NCBI GenBank assembly: GCA_958423535.1
Contig: CATZRJ010000016.1
Location: forward strand, 1 to 36,873
DNA from: an uncultured Collinsella sp.
Lineage (GTDB): Bacteria > Actinomycetota > Coriobacteriia > Coriobacteriales > Coriobacteriaceae
Length of the DNA stretch: 36,873 nucleotides
Direction: 5' to 3'
The notes beneath the pieces were generated by a model. That model made no database searches. It saw only the letters and a list, made by a program, of their open reading frames with translations, and had not been told where the DNA came from. Positions within the stretch are counted from its first letter, which is position 1. Every line of letters starts with the position of its first letter. This document shows, piece after piece, positions 1-6,946 of the stretch. The position numbers and the translations under genes were made by a program.

Positions 1-235
1 CGACGTAATGACGGATGACCTCAATGTCCTCGGTGATGGACATCTGCAGCGGCAGACCGCCGGCGGCAAGAATGGCGTCGACAAATACGCTCGCAATCTC
101 CTCGTTGGGGGAGAGCGTCTCGCTCAAATAGGGCTTCGCTTCTTCCCAGCGTGGTGCTACCAGGATAAGCGGGCGGTCAGCGGGATCGACGTCGACGTGC
201 GGAGTGTAGGACGATGAGGTGCGGGTTCCGATCAT
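1..235 (-). CDS. Peptidase C26 / class I glutamine amidotransferase-like protein, N-terminal part
   Basis: The reverse strand encodes 78 residues from an ATG at 235 and continues past the left edge. The visible part has a PLILVAPRW strand, then a helix ending in AAGGLPLQMS and a following EDIEVIRHYV helix. This is the N-terminal layout of gamma-glutamyl-gamma-aminobutyrate hydrolase (PuuD-like, peptidase C26) proteins, which cleave gamma-glutamyl amides. The catalytic Cys-His-Glu triad would lie beyond the window, so activity cannot be judged. The gene follows the ABC-transporter ATPase on the same strand after an 87-bp gap, which fits a role in using an imported gamma-glutamyl or amino compound. 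The ribosome site is weak. Function is a family-level inference from the first quarter of the protein. Confidence 0.6.
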   Translation of the reverse strand, partial: MIGTRTSSSYTPHVDVDPADRPLILVAPRWEEAKPYLSETLSPNEEIASVFVDAILAAGGLPLQMSITEDIEVIRHYV

Positions 236-322
236 GGGTGCGGCTTTCGAATCCGGGTGGACATGGCACAGGGGTGGCGCGGGACAAACGTTACTGATGA
301 ATTTGCCCGCGTGGCAATTGGG

Positions 323-1087
323 CTAGTGGCCCTTAATGGAGTTGAGGAAGTCCTGGGCGCGCTTGGTCTTGGGGTGGTCGAAGAACTCGTCGGGTGTGCC
401 GGTTTCTACGATCTGGCCGTCGGCCATAAACACGACGCGGTCGGCCACGCGGCGGGCGAAGTTCATCTCGTGCGTGATGACGATCATCGTCATGCCCTGC
501 TGGGCCAGACGGACCATGACCTCGAGCACCTCGTTGATCATTTCGGGGTCAAGGGCGCTCGTGGGCTCGTCAAAAAGCATGGCCTTGGGTTGCATGGCAA
601 GCGAACGTGCGATGGCTACACGCTGTTGCTGGCCGCCCGAGAGCTGTGCGGGCACCTTATCGGCCTGCTCGGCAACGCCCACGCGGCCCAGCAGGTCCAT
701 GGCGCGCTCACGAGCTTCCTCCTTGGAGACGCCCAGCACATCGACCGGTCCCAGCATGACGTTCTGCAGTACGGTCATATGTGCAAACAGGTTGAACTGC
801 TGAAATACCATGCCCAACTCGGCACGCATGCGGGCAAGATCCTTGCCTTCCTGTGGCAGGGGCTCGCCCTCGATGAGGATCTCGCCTGAGTCGATGGTTT
901 CCAGGCGATTGATGGTTCGGCACATGGTCGACTTGCCCGAGCCCGAGGGGCCGATCACAACGACGACCTCGCCGCGGTCGACCGAGAGATTGATGTCGTT
1001 GAGGACGTGTAGGTCGCCATAGTGCTTATCGACGTGTCTGAGCTCGATCAGCGGCTGATTGCCGGTTGAAGAGGTGCTCTGTGCCAT
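323..1087 (-). CDS. Polar amino acid ABC transporter, ATP-binding subunit
   Basis: 254 residues, the normal length for GlnQ/GluA/HisP-type ATPases that power uptake of polar amino acids. Visible motifs in order are the Walker A GPSGSGKST, a Q-loop in MVFQQFNLFAH, the ABC signature LSGGQQQRVAIARS, the Walker B AMLFDEPTSALDPE and the switch histidine in VITHEMNFA. The start at 1087 is preceded by AAGGAG at good spacing. It is the last transporter gene of a minus-strand operon (lipoprotein, permease, permease, ATPase), 36 bp after the second permease. It acts on the inner face of the membrane. The exact substrate cannot be read from sequence; glutamate or glutamine is the best guess. Confidence 0.95.
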   Translation of the reverse strand: MAQSTSSTGNQPLIELRHVDKHYGDLHVLNDINLSVDRGEVVVVIGPSGSGKSTMCRTINRLETIDSGEILIEGEPLPQEGKDLARMRAELGMVFQQFNLFAHMTVLQNVMLGPVDVLGVSKEEARERAMDLLGRVGVAEQADKVPAQLSGGQQQRVAIARSLAMQPKAMLFDEPTSALDPEMINEVLEVMVRLAQQGMTMIVITHEMNFARRVADRVVFMADGQIVETGTPDEFFDHPKTKRAQDFLNSIKGH

Positions 1088-1123
1088 GGTGCTCGGCTCC
1101 TTATGATTCGAAATGGTAAAGCG

Positions 1124-1957
1124 TTAGCGGATGATGGTCGCGCCGGTCTTGTGCGAAACGTAGACAGCGGCCTTGTTAATCGCGACGTTGATGAGGATGT
1201 AGATGACCGCGATTACCAGGTAGACCGACACGAGAGCGTCGTAGTTGGTAATGAGCACGCGGGCGTTTTGCATGAGGTCGGGGTAGCTCACCACGTAGGC
1301 GACGGTGGTGTCCTTGACTACGACCACAAGCTGCGAAATCAACGACGGAATGATAAATCGAATCGCCTGCGGCAACACGATTTTAAAGGTGATTTTAGCC
1401 TTGGAGAGACCAAGCGCCTGGGCCGCCTCGACCTGCCCGCGCGGTACGGCGTTGACGCCGGCACGGAAGATCTCGGCAAGTACGCCGGCTGCAGCGAGCG
1501 CGACAGGAAGCGTGAGCATCCAAAACGACGGCAGCGCAATCTTGTACTGAGGCAGCACCAAAAAGAAGAAGTAGATGAACAGCAGGCTCGGCACGCCGCG
1601 GAAGAAGTCGGTGAGCACACGGCAGGCCAGCTGCAGCGGCTTAATGTCGCTCGTGCGGCCGAGCATAAGGCCTAAGCCCAGCACCAGCGCGATGGCGCCA
1701 GCGGTGAGTGCGACTTTAACGGTGCCCTCAAAGCCGGCAAGTAGGAACTTCCAGGTGGTGAGGTGCGTAAAGAAATACCAATAGTGGACCGAAAGCTGGC
1801 CGGTCACATAAAAGCGCTGCAGTACCAGGACGACGAGTGCGGCGACGGCAACAAGCGAGATGGCGGTGCCGATGCAAATCTTGGCGCGCATCTTGGGGCC
1901 GGGAGCCTCGTAGAGCGCATCGCGCATGGTGAGCGCAGAGGTGGAATGCTTGCTCAT
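1124..1957 (-). CDS. Polar amino acid ABC transporter permease (second)
   Basis: 277 residues with one N-terminal membrane segment (about 27-47) and a HisM/GlnP-type core of several more. The EAA loop that contacts the ATPase is seen as VEAAQALGLSKAKITFKIVLPQ. The length and extra N-terminal segment resemble GluD-type permeases. Its ATG overlaps the stop of the upstream permease by 4 bp (ATGA), so the two subunits are translationally coupled and likely form a heterodimer. It is followed 36 bp later by the ATPase gene. Confidence 0.93.
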   Translation of the reverse strand: MSKHSTSALTMRDALYEAPGPKMRAKICIGTAISLVAVAALVVLVLQRFYVTGQLSVHYWYFFTHLTTWKFLLAGFEGTVKVALTAGAIALVLGLGLMLGRTSDIKPLQLACRVLTDFFRGVPSLLFIYFFFLVLPQYKIALPSFWMLTLPVALAAAGVLAEIFRAGVNAVPRGQVEAAQALGLSKAKITFKIVLPQAIRFIIPSLISQLVVVVKDTTVAYVVSYPDLMQNARVLITNYDALVSVYLVIAVIYILINVAINKAAVYVSHKTGATIIR

Positions 1958-2613
1958 CGGAGGATCCTCACCTTCTTATCGATGTAGTTGCCAATGTGGC
2001 TCACCACAAAGGCCGTGCCCAGGTAGCCGAGCGCCGAGATAAAGAACGCGGCGACGCCGCCGAGCGAGCGCGTGTTGATGTAGCTCACCACGCCGGTGAG
2101 CTCCTGCGGCTTAAGTGGCACCTGGCTGCCCAAGGCGGTAGTGAGCATGACGGCGATAAAGAGGTTGGTCATGGGCAGCACGCTCGAGCGCAGCGCCTGC
2201 GGAATCACGATCTTGGCGAGGATGCGGCTGAAGCCCATGCCCAGCGAGCGGGCGGCTTCCACCTGGCCGACGCCGACGGTGTTGATGCCGCTCATAAAGT
2301 TCTCGGAGCCAAAGGCCGAGCCCAAAAGGACCGTGGCGACGATAACGCAGGTGCGGTAGGGCAGAACGACCTTGAGCGGCGGCAGCGCATAGACGACGAT
2401 AATGAGCAGCGCGATGCCGGGGATGTTACGGAAGACCTGGACATACAGGTCGCCAAAGACGCGCAGCGGCTTGAGCGGCGACACGCGCATCACGGTGACG
2501 GCGACGGCCAGTACCATGGCGATCGCAAACGACTCAAGCGTCATGCCCCAGGTTGCGAGCAGCGCGTCGATATAGTTCTGGCCATAGAGCGACCAGAGTT
2601 CGGAGAGACTCAT
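1954..2613 (-). CDS. Polar amino acid ABC transporter permease (first)
   Basis: 219 residues, the usual size for the smaller permease (GluC/GlnP type), with about five membrane segments. The EAA loop reads VEAARSLGMGFSRILAKIVIPQ. The ATG at 2613 has a GGGAGGT ribosome site. The gene is second in the operon, after the binding lipoprotein, and is separated from it by a terminator-like hairpin at 2638-2663. That arrangement usually gives more binding protein than permease. Confidence 0.93.
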   Translation of the reverse strand: MSLSELWSLYGQNYIDALLATWGMTLESFAIAMVLAVAVTVMRVSPLKPLRVFGDLYVQVFRNIPGIALLIIVVYALPPLKVVLPYRTCVIVATVLLGSAFGSENFMSGINTVGVGQVEAARSLGMGFSRILAKIVIPQALRSSVLPMTNLFIAVMLTTALGSQVPLKPQELTGVVSYINTRSLGGVAAFFISALGYLGTAFVVSHIGNYIDKKVRILR

Positions 2614-2637
2614 GCGGACCTCCCGCCGATAAGGAAA

Positions 2638-2663
2638 GGGGCTCCCGTGTGTACGGAAGCCCC
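2638..2663 (-). terminator. Intercistronic hairpin after the binding-protein gene
   Basis: On the minus strand GGGGCT and AGCCCC pair, then ACGG/CCGT after one mismatch, around a 4-nt loop, followed by a moderately T-rich TTTCCTTATC. It lies between the binding-protein gene and the first permease gene. A partial terminator or 3'-end stabilising hairpin here would raise lipoprotein over permease levels. Confidence 0.6.
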
Positions 2664-2751
2664 GACAACTTAGTAAGGAAACAGTTTATCGCAATAAAGC
2701 GCATCGTGCGTTTCCATATGGTTTCGTTGCGGCCGTTACCAGGCTCGTTGC

Positions 2752-3747
2752 CTAGGCGCCGATCTCGGGCAGCTCGGGAACGTTGGTGTCGCCCGCACGG
2801 TCGCCGATGCAGATCTGCCACAGCTCAGTCCAGGTGCCGTCGTCCTCGATCTTCTTAAGGAAGTCGTTAACGAAGGCGACGCCGTCGGAATCGAGCGGCA
2901 GACCGATGCCATAGGGCTCCTTGCTGCCGAAGGGCTTGCCGGCAATCTTGTACTTACCGGGTTCGCGGACCAGGGCGCTCTGCTGCATGTTGTTATCGAT
3001 GACGTAGGCGTCAACACGACCCTGCTGGAGTGCCTGGCGGGCCTCCTCGTCGGTCTTGAACTCCTGCTGGCTGGCCTTGGGGGCGAACTCCTCCAGGATG
3101 GCAGGGCCGTTGGAGCCGGACTGGACGGCGACGTTCTTGTCGGCCAGGTCGTCGACGCTCTTGATGTCGTCGTTATCGGCGAGCACCAGGATGGCCTGCT
3201 GGGTGTAGTAGTAGGGGCCGGCGAAGGAGACGAGCTTCTTGCGCTCGTCGGTAATGGTGTAGGTGGCAAAGACAGCGTCGACCTGGCCGTTCTGCAGGAC
3301 AGACTCGCGCGTGTCCGAGGTCACCTGGGTGATCTCGACCTTGTTCTCGCCCAGAATGTAGTTGGACAGGAGCTGTGCGATACCGGCGTCGAAGCCGCGG
3401 GTCTTGCCGTCCTTCTCGTTGAGGAGGGAGAAGAGCGTGGAAGTCTGAACGCCACCGATCTTAAAGACGCCGGCGTCCTTAACGGCCGTGGCCCAGGTGC
3501 TGGCGGCGATGGCGTCGTCATCGGCCTTGGGGCCGTCGTTGACGAGCTTGTCGAACGCCTTGGCATCGAGCGTGGCGGAAACCTCGGTATCCTCGGAGCC
3601 CTTGGAGGAGCCGGCGGCGGAACCCTTGTCGGTCTCGGCGCTGGTGTCGGAGCAGCCGGCAAGACCAAGGCCGGCGACGGTTGCGAAGGTGGCGGCGACA
3701 AAGCCGCGGCGGTCGAGAACGACCTGCTGGGAGAGGTTCTTGCTCAT
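2752..3747 (-). CDS. Extracellular amino-acid-binding lipoprotein (ABC transporter)
   Basis: 331 residues, first gene of the importer operon. The N-terminus has a twin-arginine pair (DRRGF, residues 12-16), a hydrophobic stretch and the lipobox LAGC with Cys32, so it is probably exported (possibly by Tat) and lipid-anchored. A Ser/Glu/Lys-rich linker follows. The body is a family 3 solute-binding fold: GFDAGIAQLL near the start, the conserved DAVFATYTITDERKKLVSFAGPYY stretch in the middle, then the second lobe with SGSNGPAILEE. It most resembles glutamate/glutamine binding proteins. It is expressed from a promoter at 3791-3820. The Lgt enzyme needed to lipidate it is also in this window. Confidence 0.93.
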   Translation of the reverse strand: MSKNLSQQVVLDRRGFVAATFATVAGLGLAGCSDTSAETDKGSAAGSSKGSEDTEVSATLDAKAFDKLVNDGPKADDDAIAASTWATAVKDAGVFKIGGVQTSTLFSLLNEKDGKTRGFDAGIAQLLSNYILGENKVEITQVTSDTRESVLQNGQVDAVFATYTITDERKKLVSFAGPYYYTQQAILVLADNDDIKSVDDLADKNVAVQSGSNGPAILEEFAPKASQQEFKTDEEARQALQQGRVDAYVIDNNMQQSALVREPGKYKIAGKPFGSKEPYGIGLPLDSDGVAFVNDFLKKIEDDGTWTELWQICIGDRAGDTNVPELPEIGA

Positions 3748-3790
3748 GGTAGAACACCTTTCTCAATAAAATCCCTAGCGGTTGAGTAGA

Positions 3791-3820
3791 GTTATACCCT
3801 ATCGCGCTCAAATGGGTCAA
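3791..3820 (-). promoter_or_regulatory. Sigma-70-type promoter of the amino-acid importer operon
   Basis: Reading the minus strand, TTGACC (3820-3815) is followed after 18 bp by TATAAC (3796-3791), and the binding-protein ATG is 44 bp further on. Both hexamers are near consensus. No clear operator was seen. Confidence 0.65.
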
Positions 3821-3862
3821 CACGAAATAACACAGAAACATACTTACCTTATGGGTTATTCT

Positions 3863-3910
3863 ACCTACCAAAAAGGGACAGGTTTATTTTGGCAGGTTTT
3901 ATCTGGGCAA
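3863..3910 (+). repeat. REP-like hairpin, type R2, copy 1
   Basis: An inverted repeat of ACCTACCAAAA with TTTTGGCAGGTT (one mismatch) around a loop with GGGACAGG, followed by the conserved flank TTTTATCTGGG. The same unit with the same flank recurs at 23577-23620 (inverted) and 28465-28518. It lies upstream of the importer promoter. Confidence 0.85.
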
Positions 3911-3971
3911 ACGTCAATTATTGCAGCTAAGAAAGCGTTTTGCGGACGACACGATCGCTCGCAGCGGTCGC

Positions 3972-3977
3972 TATAAT
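3972..3977 (+). promoter_or_regulatory. TATAAT -10 element in front of a 12-codon ORF
   Basis: A perfect TATAAT lies 39 bp upstream of an ATG with a strong AAGGAG site. No convincing -35 hexamer is found at 16-18 bp. An imperfect palindrome (GATCGCT, 3-nt spacer, AGCGGTC) sits just upstream and could be an operator. Confidence 0.4.
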
Positions 3978-4016
3978 GGCGGCAACGCGACGCATATATA
4001 AGTAAGGAGATCGCGT

Positions 4017-4055
4017 ATGAACGGTTATTCGTTTTTCGCACCGACCATGACTTAG
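4017..4055 (+). pseudogene. 12-codon ORF with strong ribosome site, likely a gene 5' remnant
   Basis: ATG at 4017 is preceded by TAAGGAG at ideal spacing and by a TATAAT box, but the frame closes after MNGYSFFAPTMT at a TAG (4053-4055). The last base of that TAG is the first base of the R1 hairpin. The peptide resembles the first residues of some iron-containing alcohol dehydrogenases (F-x-x-PT near the N-terminus), but a match this short proves nothing. It could be the surviving 5' end of a gene cut off when the repeat arrived, or a short leader peptide. No continuation is visible downstream. Confidence 0.35.
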
Positions 4056-4093
4056 AACCACCACAAAGGGGACAGGCACCTTTGTGGTGGTTC
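4055..4093 (+). repeat. REP-like hairpin, type R1, copy 1
   Basis: Perfect 15-bp stem GAACCACCACAAAGG pairing with CCTTTGTGGTGGTTC, with GGACAGGCA in the loop. A second copy with the same 14-bp core stem and identical loop is at 23505-23541, downstream of lgt. Confidence 0.9.
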
Positions 4094-4124
4094 TTGCAGA
4101 TGTGGCGGCCTGCCTCTCTGTTTT

Positions 4125-4341
4125 GTCTCAATCTGTAACAGGTAGACGAGGAAATGGGTTCTAGCTGTTACAGATCGAGATTATCTCTTCAGGGGATTCG
4201 AATGTCTCGATCTGTAACATCTGGACGGACAAAAGGTCTCTATCTGTTACAGATTGAGACAAAGGTCTGGGACTAAGATGTCTTATCTAGATCTGTAACA
4301 GCTGGACGAGGATTTATCCTCTAGATGTTACAGATTGAGAT
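4125..4341. repeat. Three tandem inverted-repeat units with TGTTACAGAT half-sites
   Basis: Three units spaced about 80 bp apart, each with a left arm like GTCTCAATCTGTAACA and a right arm like TGTTACAGATTGAGAC around 25-29 nt. Arms are at 4125-4140/4166-4180, 4204-4219/4245-4260, and 4291-4300/4326-4341 (the third left arm is shorter). Arm sequences are almost identical between units, while the loops differ apart from short pieces such as GGACGAGG or GGACGGAC. Each unit could form a 10-16 bp hairpin in DNA or RNA. They fill the space between the importer region and the dxs-like gene terminator. Confidence 0.85.
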
Positions 4342-4361
4342 AATCGCGTCGCGAAAATAAA

Positions 4362-4394
4362 AACCTCCGCAGGGGTGCTTCCCTTGCGGAGGTT
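4362..4394 (-). terminator. Terminator of the dxs-like gene
   Basis: On the minus strand AACCTCCGCA pairs with TGCGGAGGTT (10 bp) two bases after the stop codon, followed by TTTATTTTCG. This is a typical intrinsic terminator. The opposite strand also has a short T-rich flank, so it may work in both directions. Confidence 0.9.
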
Positions 4395-4396
4395 AT

Positions 4397-6178
4397 TTAC
4401 TCGTTGAGTAGCCTTACGGCTTCGGCGGCCATGTTCTCGACCGTCATGCCGTTCTGCGCGAGCAGCTCGTTGGGGTCGTAGCGGTCGGGGAAGCCCTTGG
4501 CGATGCCAAAGGTGCGCGTGCGCACAGGCGTGCAGGACAGATAGCACGCGACGCGCTCGCCCCACCCACCGTCCAAGATGCCGTCCTCGAGGGTGACGAC
4601 AACGCGATGCTCGGCGGCAAGGCTGTCGAGAAACTTGCGGTCAAGCTCGGTTGCAAAGCGCGGGTTGACGAGCGTGGCCTCGATGCCGTACTCGGCAGCC
4701 AAGCGGTTTGCCACGCGTTCGCCCAGTTCAAAGAAGTCGCCAAGCGCAAGCACGGCTACATCGCGGCCCTGACGCGCGACGTTGTAGCGCACGACGCTGT
4801 AATCGGCGCCCTCGGCGGGCGCCAGATCGGGACGGCTTACCAGGCCGATGCCCGGTACGCGGATTGCCACGGGATGCTCGCGGTGGTCGAGCGACCAGCT
4901 CAGCATGGACAGGTATTCTTCCATGCAGGCCGGTGCCAGGTAGCGCATGTTGGGAAGTCCGCCCAGCATGGAAATATCAAAGAACGAGAGGTGCGTCTCG
5001 GACGTTGTGCCAAAGACCGAAGCGCCAAACACCAGGATGGTTGCGGGGGCGTCGTTGAGGCACAGGTCGTGCCACAGTTCATCGTAGGCGCGCTGCAAAA
5101 ACGTGCCGTATGCGCCAAAGACCGGCTTGGCGCCGGCGCTGGCGAGCGCGGTGGCAAAGGTGACGGCGTGCTCTTCGGCAATGCCCACGTCGACAAACTG
5201 CTTGCCTGCCGCGGCGCGAAGCTTGGGCGTAAAGCCCATGATGTAGGGCGTGGCGGCCGTGATGCCCACGACCTGCGGATCGCGCTCGATGGCGGCGCTG
5301 AGCGCCTCGCCCGTAATATCGGCATAGGTGCGCGGTGCGGGCTCGCTCGGATGGCCCGGGCAGAGCTTGCGGCCGGTCGCCATGTCAAAGGGCCCTACGT
5401 GATGCCAGCGCTCGGGGTCGTTTTGGGCTGGCTCAAAGCCCATGCCCTTGGCGGTCGAGACGTGCAGCACGATGGGGTGGTCGATGTCGCGCAGCTCCTG
5501 CAGCGCGTCGACGAGGGCCAACACATCGTTACCGGCGTCCAGATAGCGGTAGTCGAGCCCCATCGCGCGGAACACGTTGCGCTCGCAGGTACCGTTGCTG
5601 GCGCGCAGCTCGGCCAGATTGCGATACAGGCCGCCATGGTTCTCGGCAATGGACTGGTCGTTATCGTTGACGATGATGATCAGGTTGCTATCGAGTTCGG
5701 CCGCATTGTTAAAGCCCTCAAACGCCAAGCCGCCCGAAAGCGAGCCGTCGCCAATAACAGTAATGACGTTATACGTGTCGCCCGCCAGGTCGCGCGCGTG
5801 GGCAAGGCCGCAGCCCAAGCTCACCGACGTGGAGGTATGGCCAATGGCGAACAGGTCGTGCTCGGACTCATCGGGATTGGCAAAGCCAGAAGCCTCGCCA
5901 TAGCGCTCCGGGTCGATATAAGTGTACGCGCGCCCGGTCAGCGCCTTGTGGGCGTAGGTCTGGTGCGACACGTCAAAGACAATCTTGTCGGTGGGGGAGT
6001 TAAACACGCGATGGAGCGCGACCGTGAGCTCAACGACGCCCAGGTTGGGGGCAACGTGTCCGCCGACAGCGGCGGAGCTTTCGAGGATGGCGTGGCGAAT
6101 CTCGTCGCAGAGCTGCGGGAGCTCGGCGCGATTAAGAGCCTTGACGTCCTCGGGCGTTGTCGTTTGCGTAAGCAGCAT
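4397..6178 (-). CDS. dxs: 1-deoxy-D-xylulose-5-phosphate synthase-like protein (divergent, short form)
   Basis: 593 residues against about 620 for E. coli Dxs. It is a thiamine-diphosphate enzyme of the DXS/transketolase family; DXS joins pyruvate and glyceraldehyde 3-phosphate as the first step of the MEP isoprenoid pathway. Seen in order: active-site His41 in HVAPNLG, SHQTYAHK (71-78), the ThDP motif GDGSLSGG (143-150) with NDN at 171-173, then the pyrimidine domain with Glu335 in GIAEEHAV, FLQRAYD, TH396 and R440. The usual DRAGxVGADGxTH segment is replaced by FGASVFGTTSETH (384-396), so the arginine matching E. coli Arg398 and the aspartate matching Asp427 are absent. It is therefore a divergent DXS, and its acceptor substrate may differ. 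It is transcribed alone, divergent from the HD gene, with a strong terminator. Confidence 0.8.
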   Translation of the reverse strand: MLLTQTTTPEDVKALNRAELPQLCDEIRHAILESSAAVGGHVAPNLGVVELTVALHRVFNSPTDKIVFDVSHQTYAHKALTGRAYTYIDPERYGEASGFANPDESEHDLFAIGHTSTSVSLGCGLAHARDLAGDTYNVITVIGDGSLSGGLAFEGFNNAAELDSNLIIIVNDNDQSIAENHGGLYRNLAELRASNGTCERNVFRAMGLDYRYLDAGNDVLALVDALQELRDIDHPIVLHVSTAKGMGFEPAQNDPERWHHVGPFDMATGRKLCPGHPSEPAPRTYADITGEALSAAIERDPQVVGITAATPYIMGFTPKLRAAAGKQFVDVGIAEEHAVTFATALASAGAKPVFGAYGTFLQRAYDELWHDLCLNDAPATILVFGASVFGTTSETHLSFFDISMLGGLPNMRYLAPACMEEYLSMLSWSLDHREHPVAIRVPGIGLVSRPDLAPAEGADYSVVRYNVARQGRDVAVLALGDFFELGERVANRLAAEYGIEATLVNPRFATELDRKFLDSLAAEHRVVVTLEDGILDGGWGERVACYLSCTPVRTRTFGIAKGFPDRYDPNELLAQNGMTVENMAAEAVRLLNE

Positions 6179-6406
6179 CGTTGTGGGTTACTCCATGCGA
6201 ATCGAGCGCCGGCGCTCCCTCGGCCGGCACAATTGCACAGAACAGTCTCGCACATTTTGGCGTTTGATATGTGACGGCGGCGCGGTAATTCGCCAACTGG
6301 CGGGGCAAAACGTTTTGTCCGATGCCATACTGGTAGATTCAATGATGATTTTATTCAATGCGTGCAGGTCGTGGCTTGCCGTCGTGAGCCGCTGGAAGGA
6401 GGCAGC

Positions 6407-6943
6407 ATGTCCAGTGCCGTTCGTGCCGAGAAAATCGCGCACGAGGTCGACGATGCCGCCCGCCAGCTGGCCCAGGCGGGCCGCTTGGACCTGACGCGCG
6501 AGTTTATCCAGCATGGCGACGTGACGGTCTATGCACATGTGACTTCGGTGGCGCGGGCGAGCCTGTCCTTTGCCGAGCGCTTGGGCCGTGCTGGCATTTC
6601 GGTCGACCGTGCCTCGCTGCTGCGCGGAGCCCTGTTACACGATTACTTTCTCTACGATTGGCACGACCCCGATCCGAGCCATCGACTGCACGGATTTCGG
6701 CATCCATTTTTTGCCCTGGGGCGTGCGGAGGAGGATTTTGAGCTGACGCCGCGCGAGCGGAATATTATCGTGCGGCATATGTTTCCGCTGGTGCCGGTGC
6801 CGCCGACGTGTCGTGAGGCATGGATTGTGTGCCTGGCAGATAAATGGTGCGCGCTGCGCGAGACAGTCGCCGGCCGCCTGCCGCGCAAGGACGAGGCGGA
6901 CGATGGCGTGAGTAAAGCATCGAGCGAAAAGAGGAGAGGGTAG
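6407..6943 (+). CDS. HD-domain protein (putative metal-dependent phosphohydrolase)
   Basis: 178 residues from the ATG at 6407, chosen over an upstream ATG at 6362 because GGAAGGAGG precedes it at ideal spacing. The HD fold is shown by His44 (YAHVTSV), His78-Asp79 (LLHDYFLYDW), a further histidine in GFRHPFFAL and a late helix with CLADKW that normally carries the last metal-binding Asp. Proteins of this class hydrolyse phosphate esters of nucleotides or related compounds; the substrate is unknown. Its stop is 3 bp before the GTG of the CmpB-type membrane protein gene, so the two are co-transcribed and possibly coupled. Confidence 0.85.
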   Translation: MSSAVRAEKIAHEVDDAARQLAQAGRLDLTREFIQHGDVTVYAHVTSVARASLSFAERLGRAGISVDRASLLRGALLHDYFLYDWHDPDPSHRLHGFRHPFFALGRAEEDFELTPRERNIIVRHMFPLVPVPPTCREAWIVCLADKWCALRETVAGRLPRKDEADDGVSKASSEKRRG

Positions 6944-6946
6944 ACG

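Noticed and set aside
3865..4131. 88-residue minus-strand ORF across the R1 and R2 repeats
   Set aside because: It is made from repeat sequence (HHKGACPLCGG and CQNKPVPFW come from R1 and R2 read in one frame), lacks a ribosome site and is not conserved-looking.
4125..4341. CRISPR array
   Set aside because: The repeats are inverted pairs, not direct repeats with constant spacers, and no cas gene is present.
4607..6274. 555-codon plus-strand ORF antisense to the dxs-like gene
   Set aside because: It has no recognisable domain and is explained as the shadow of the ThDP-enzyme gene with its full motif set.
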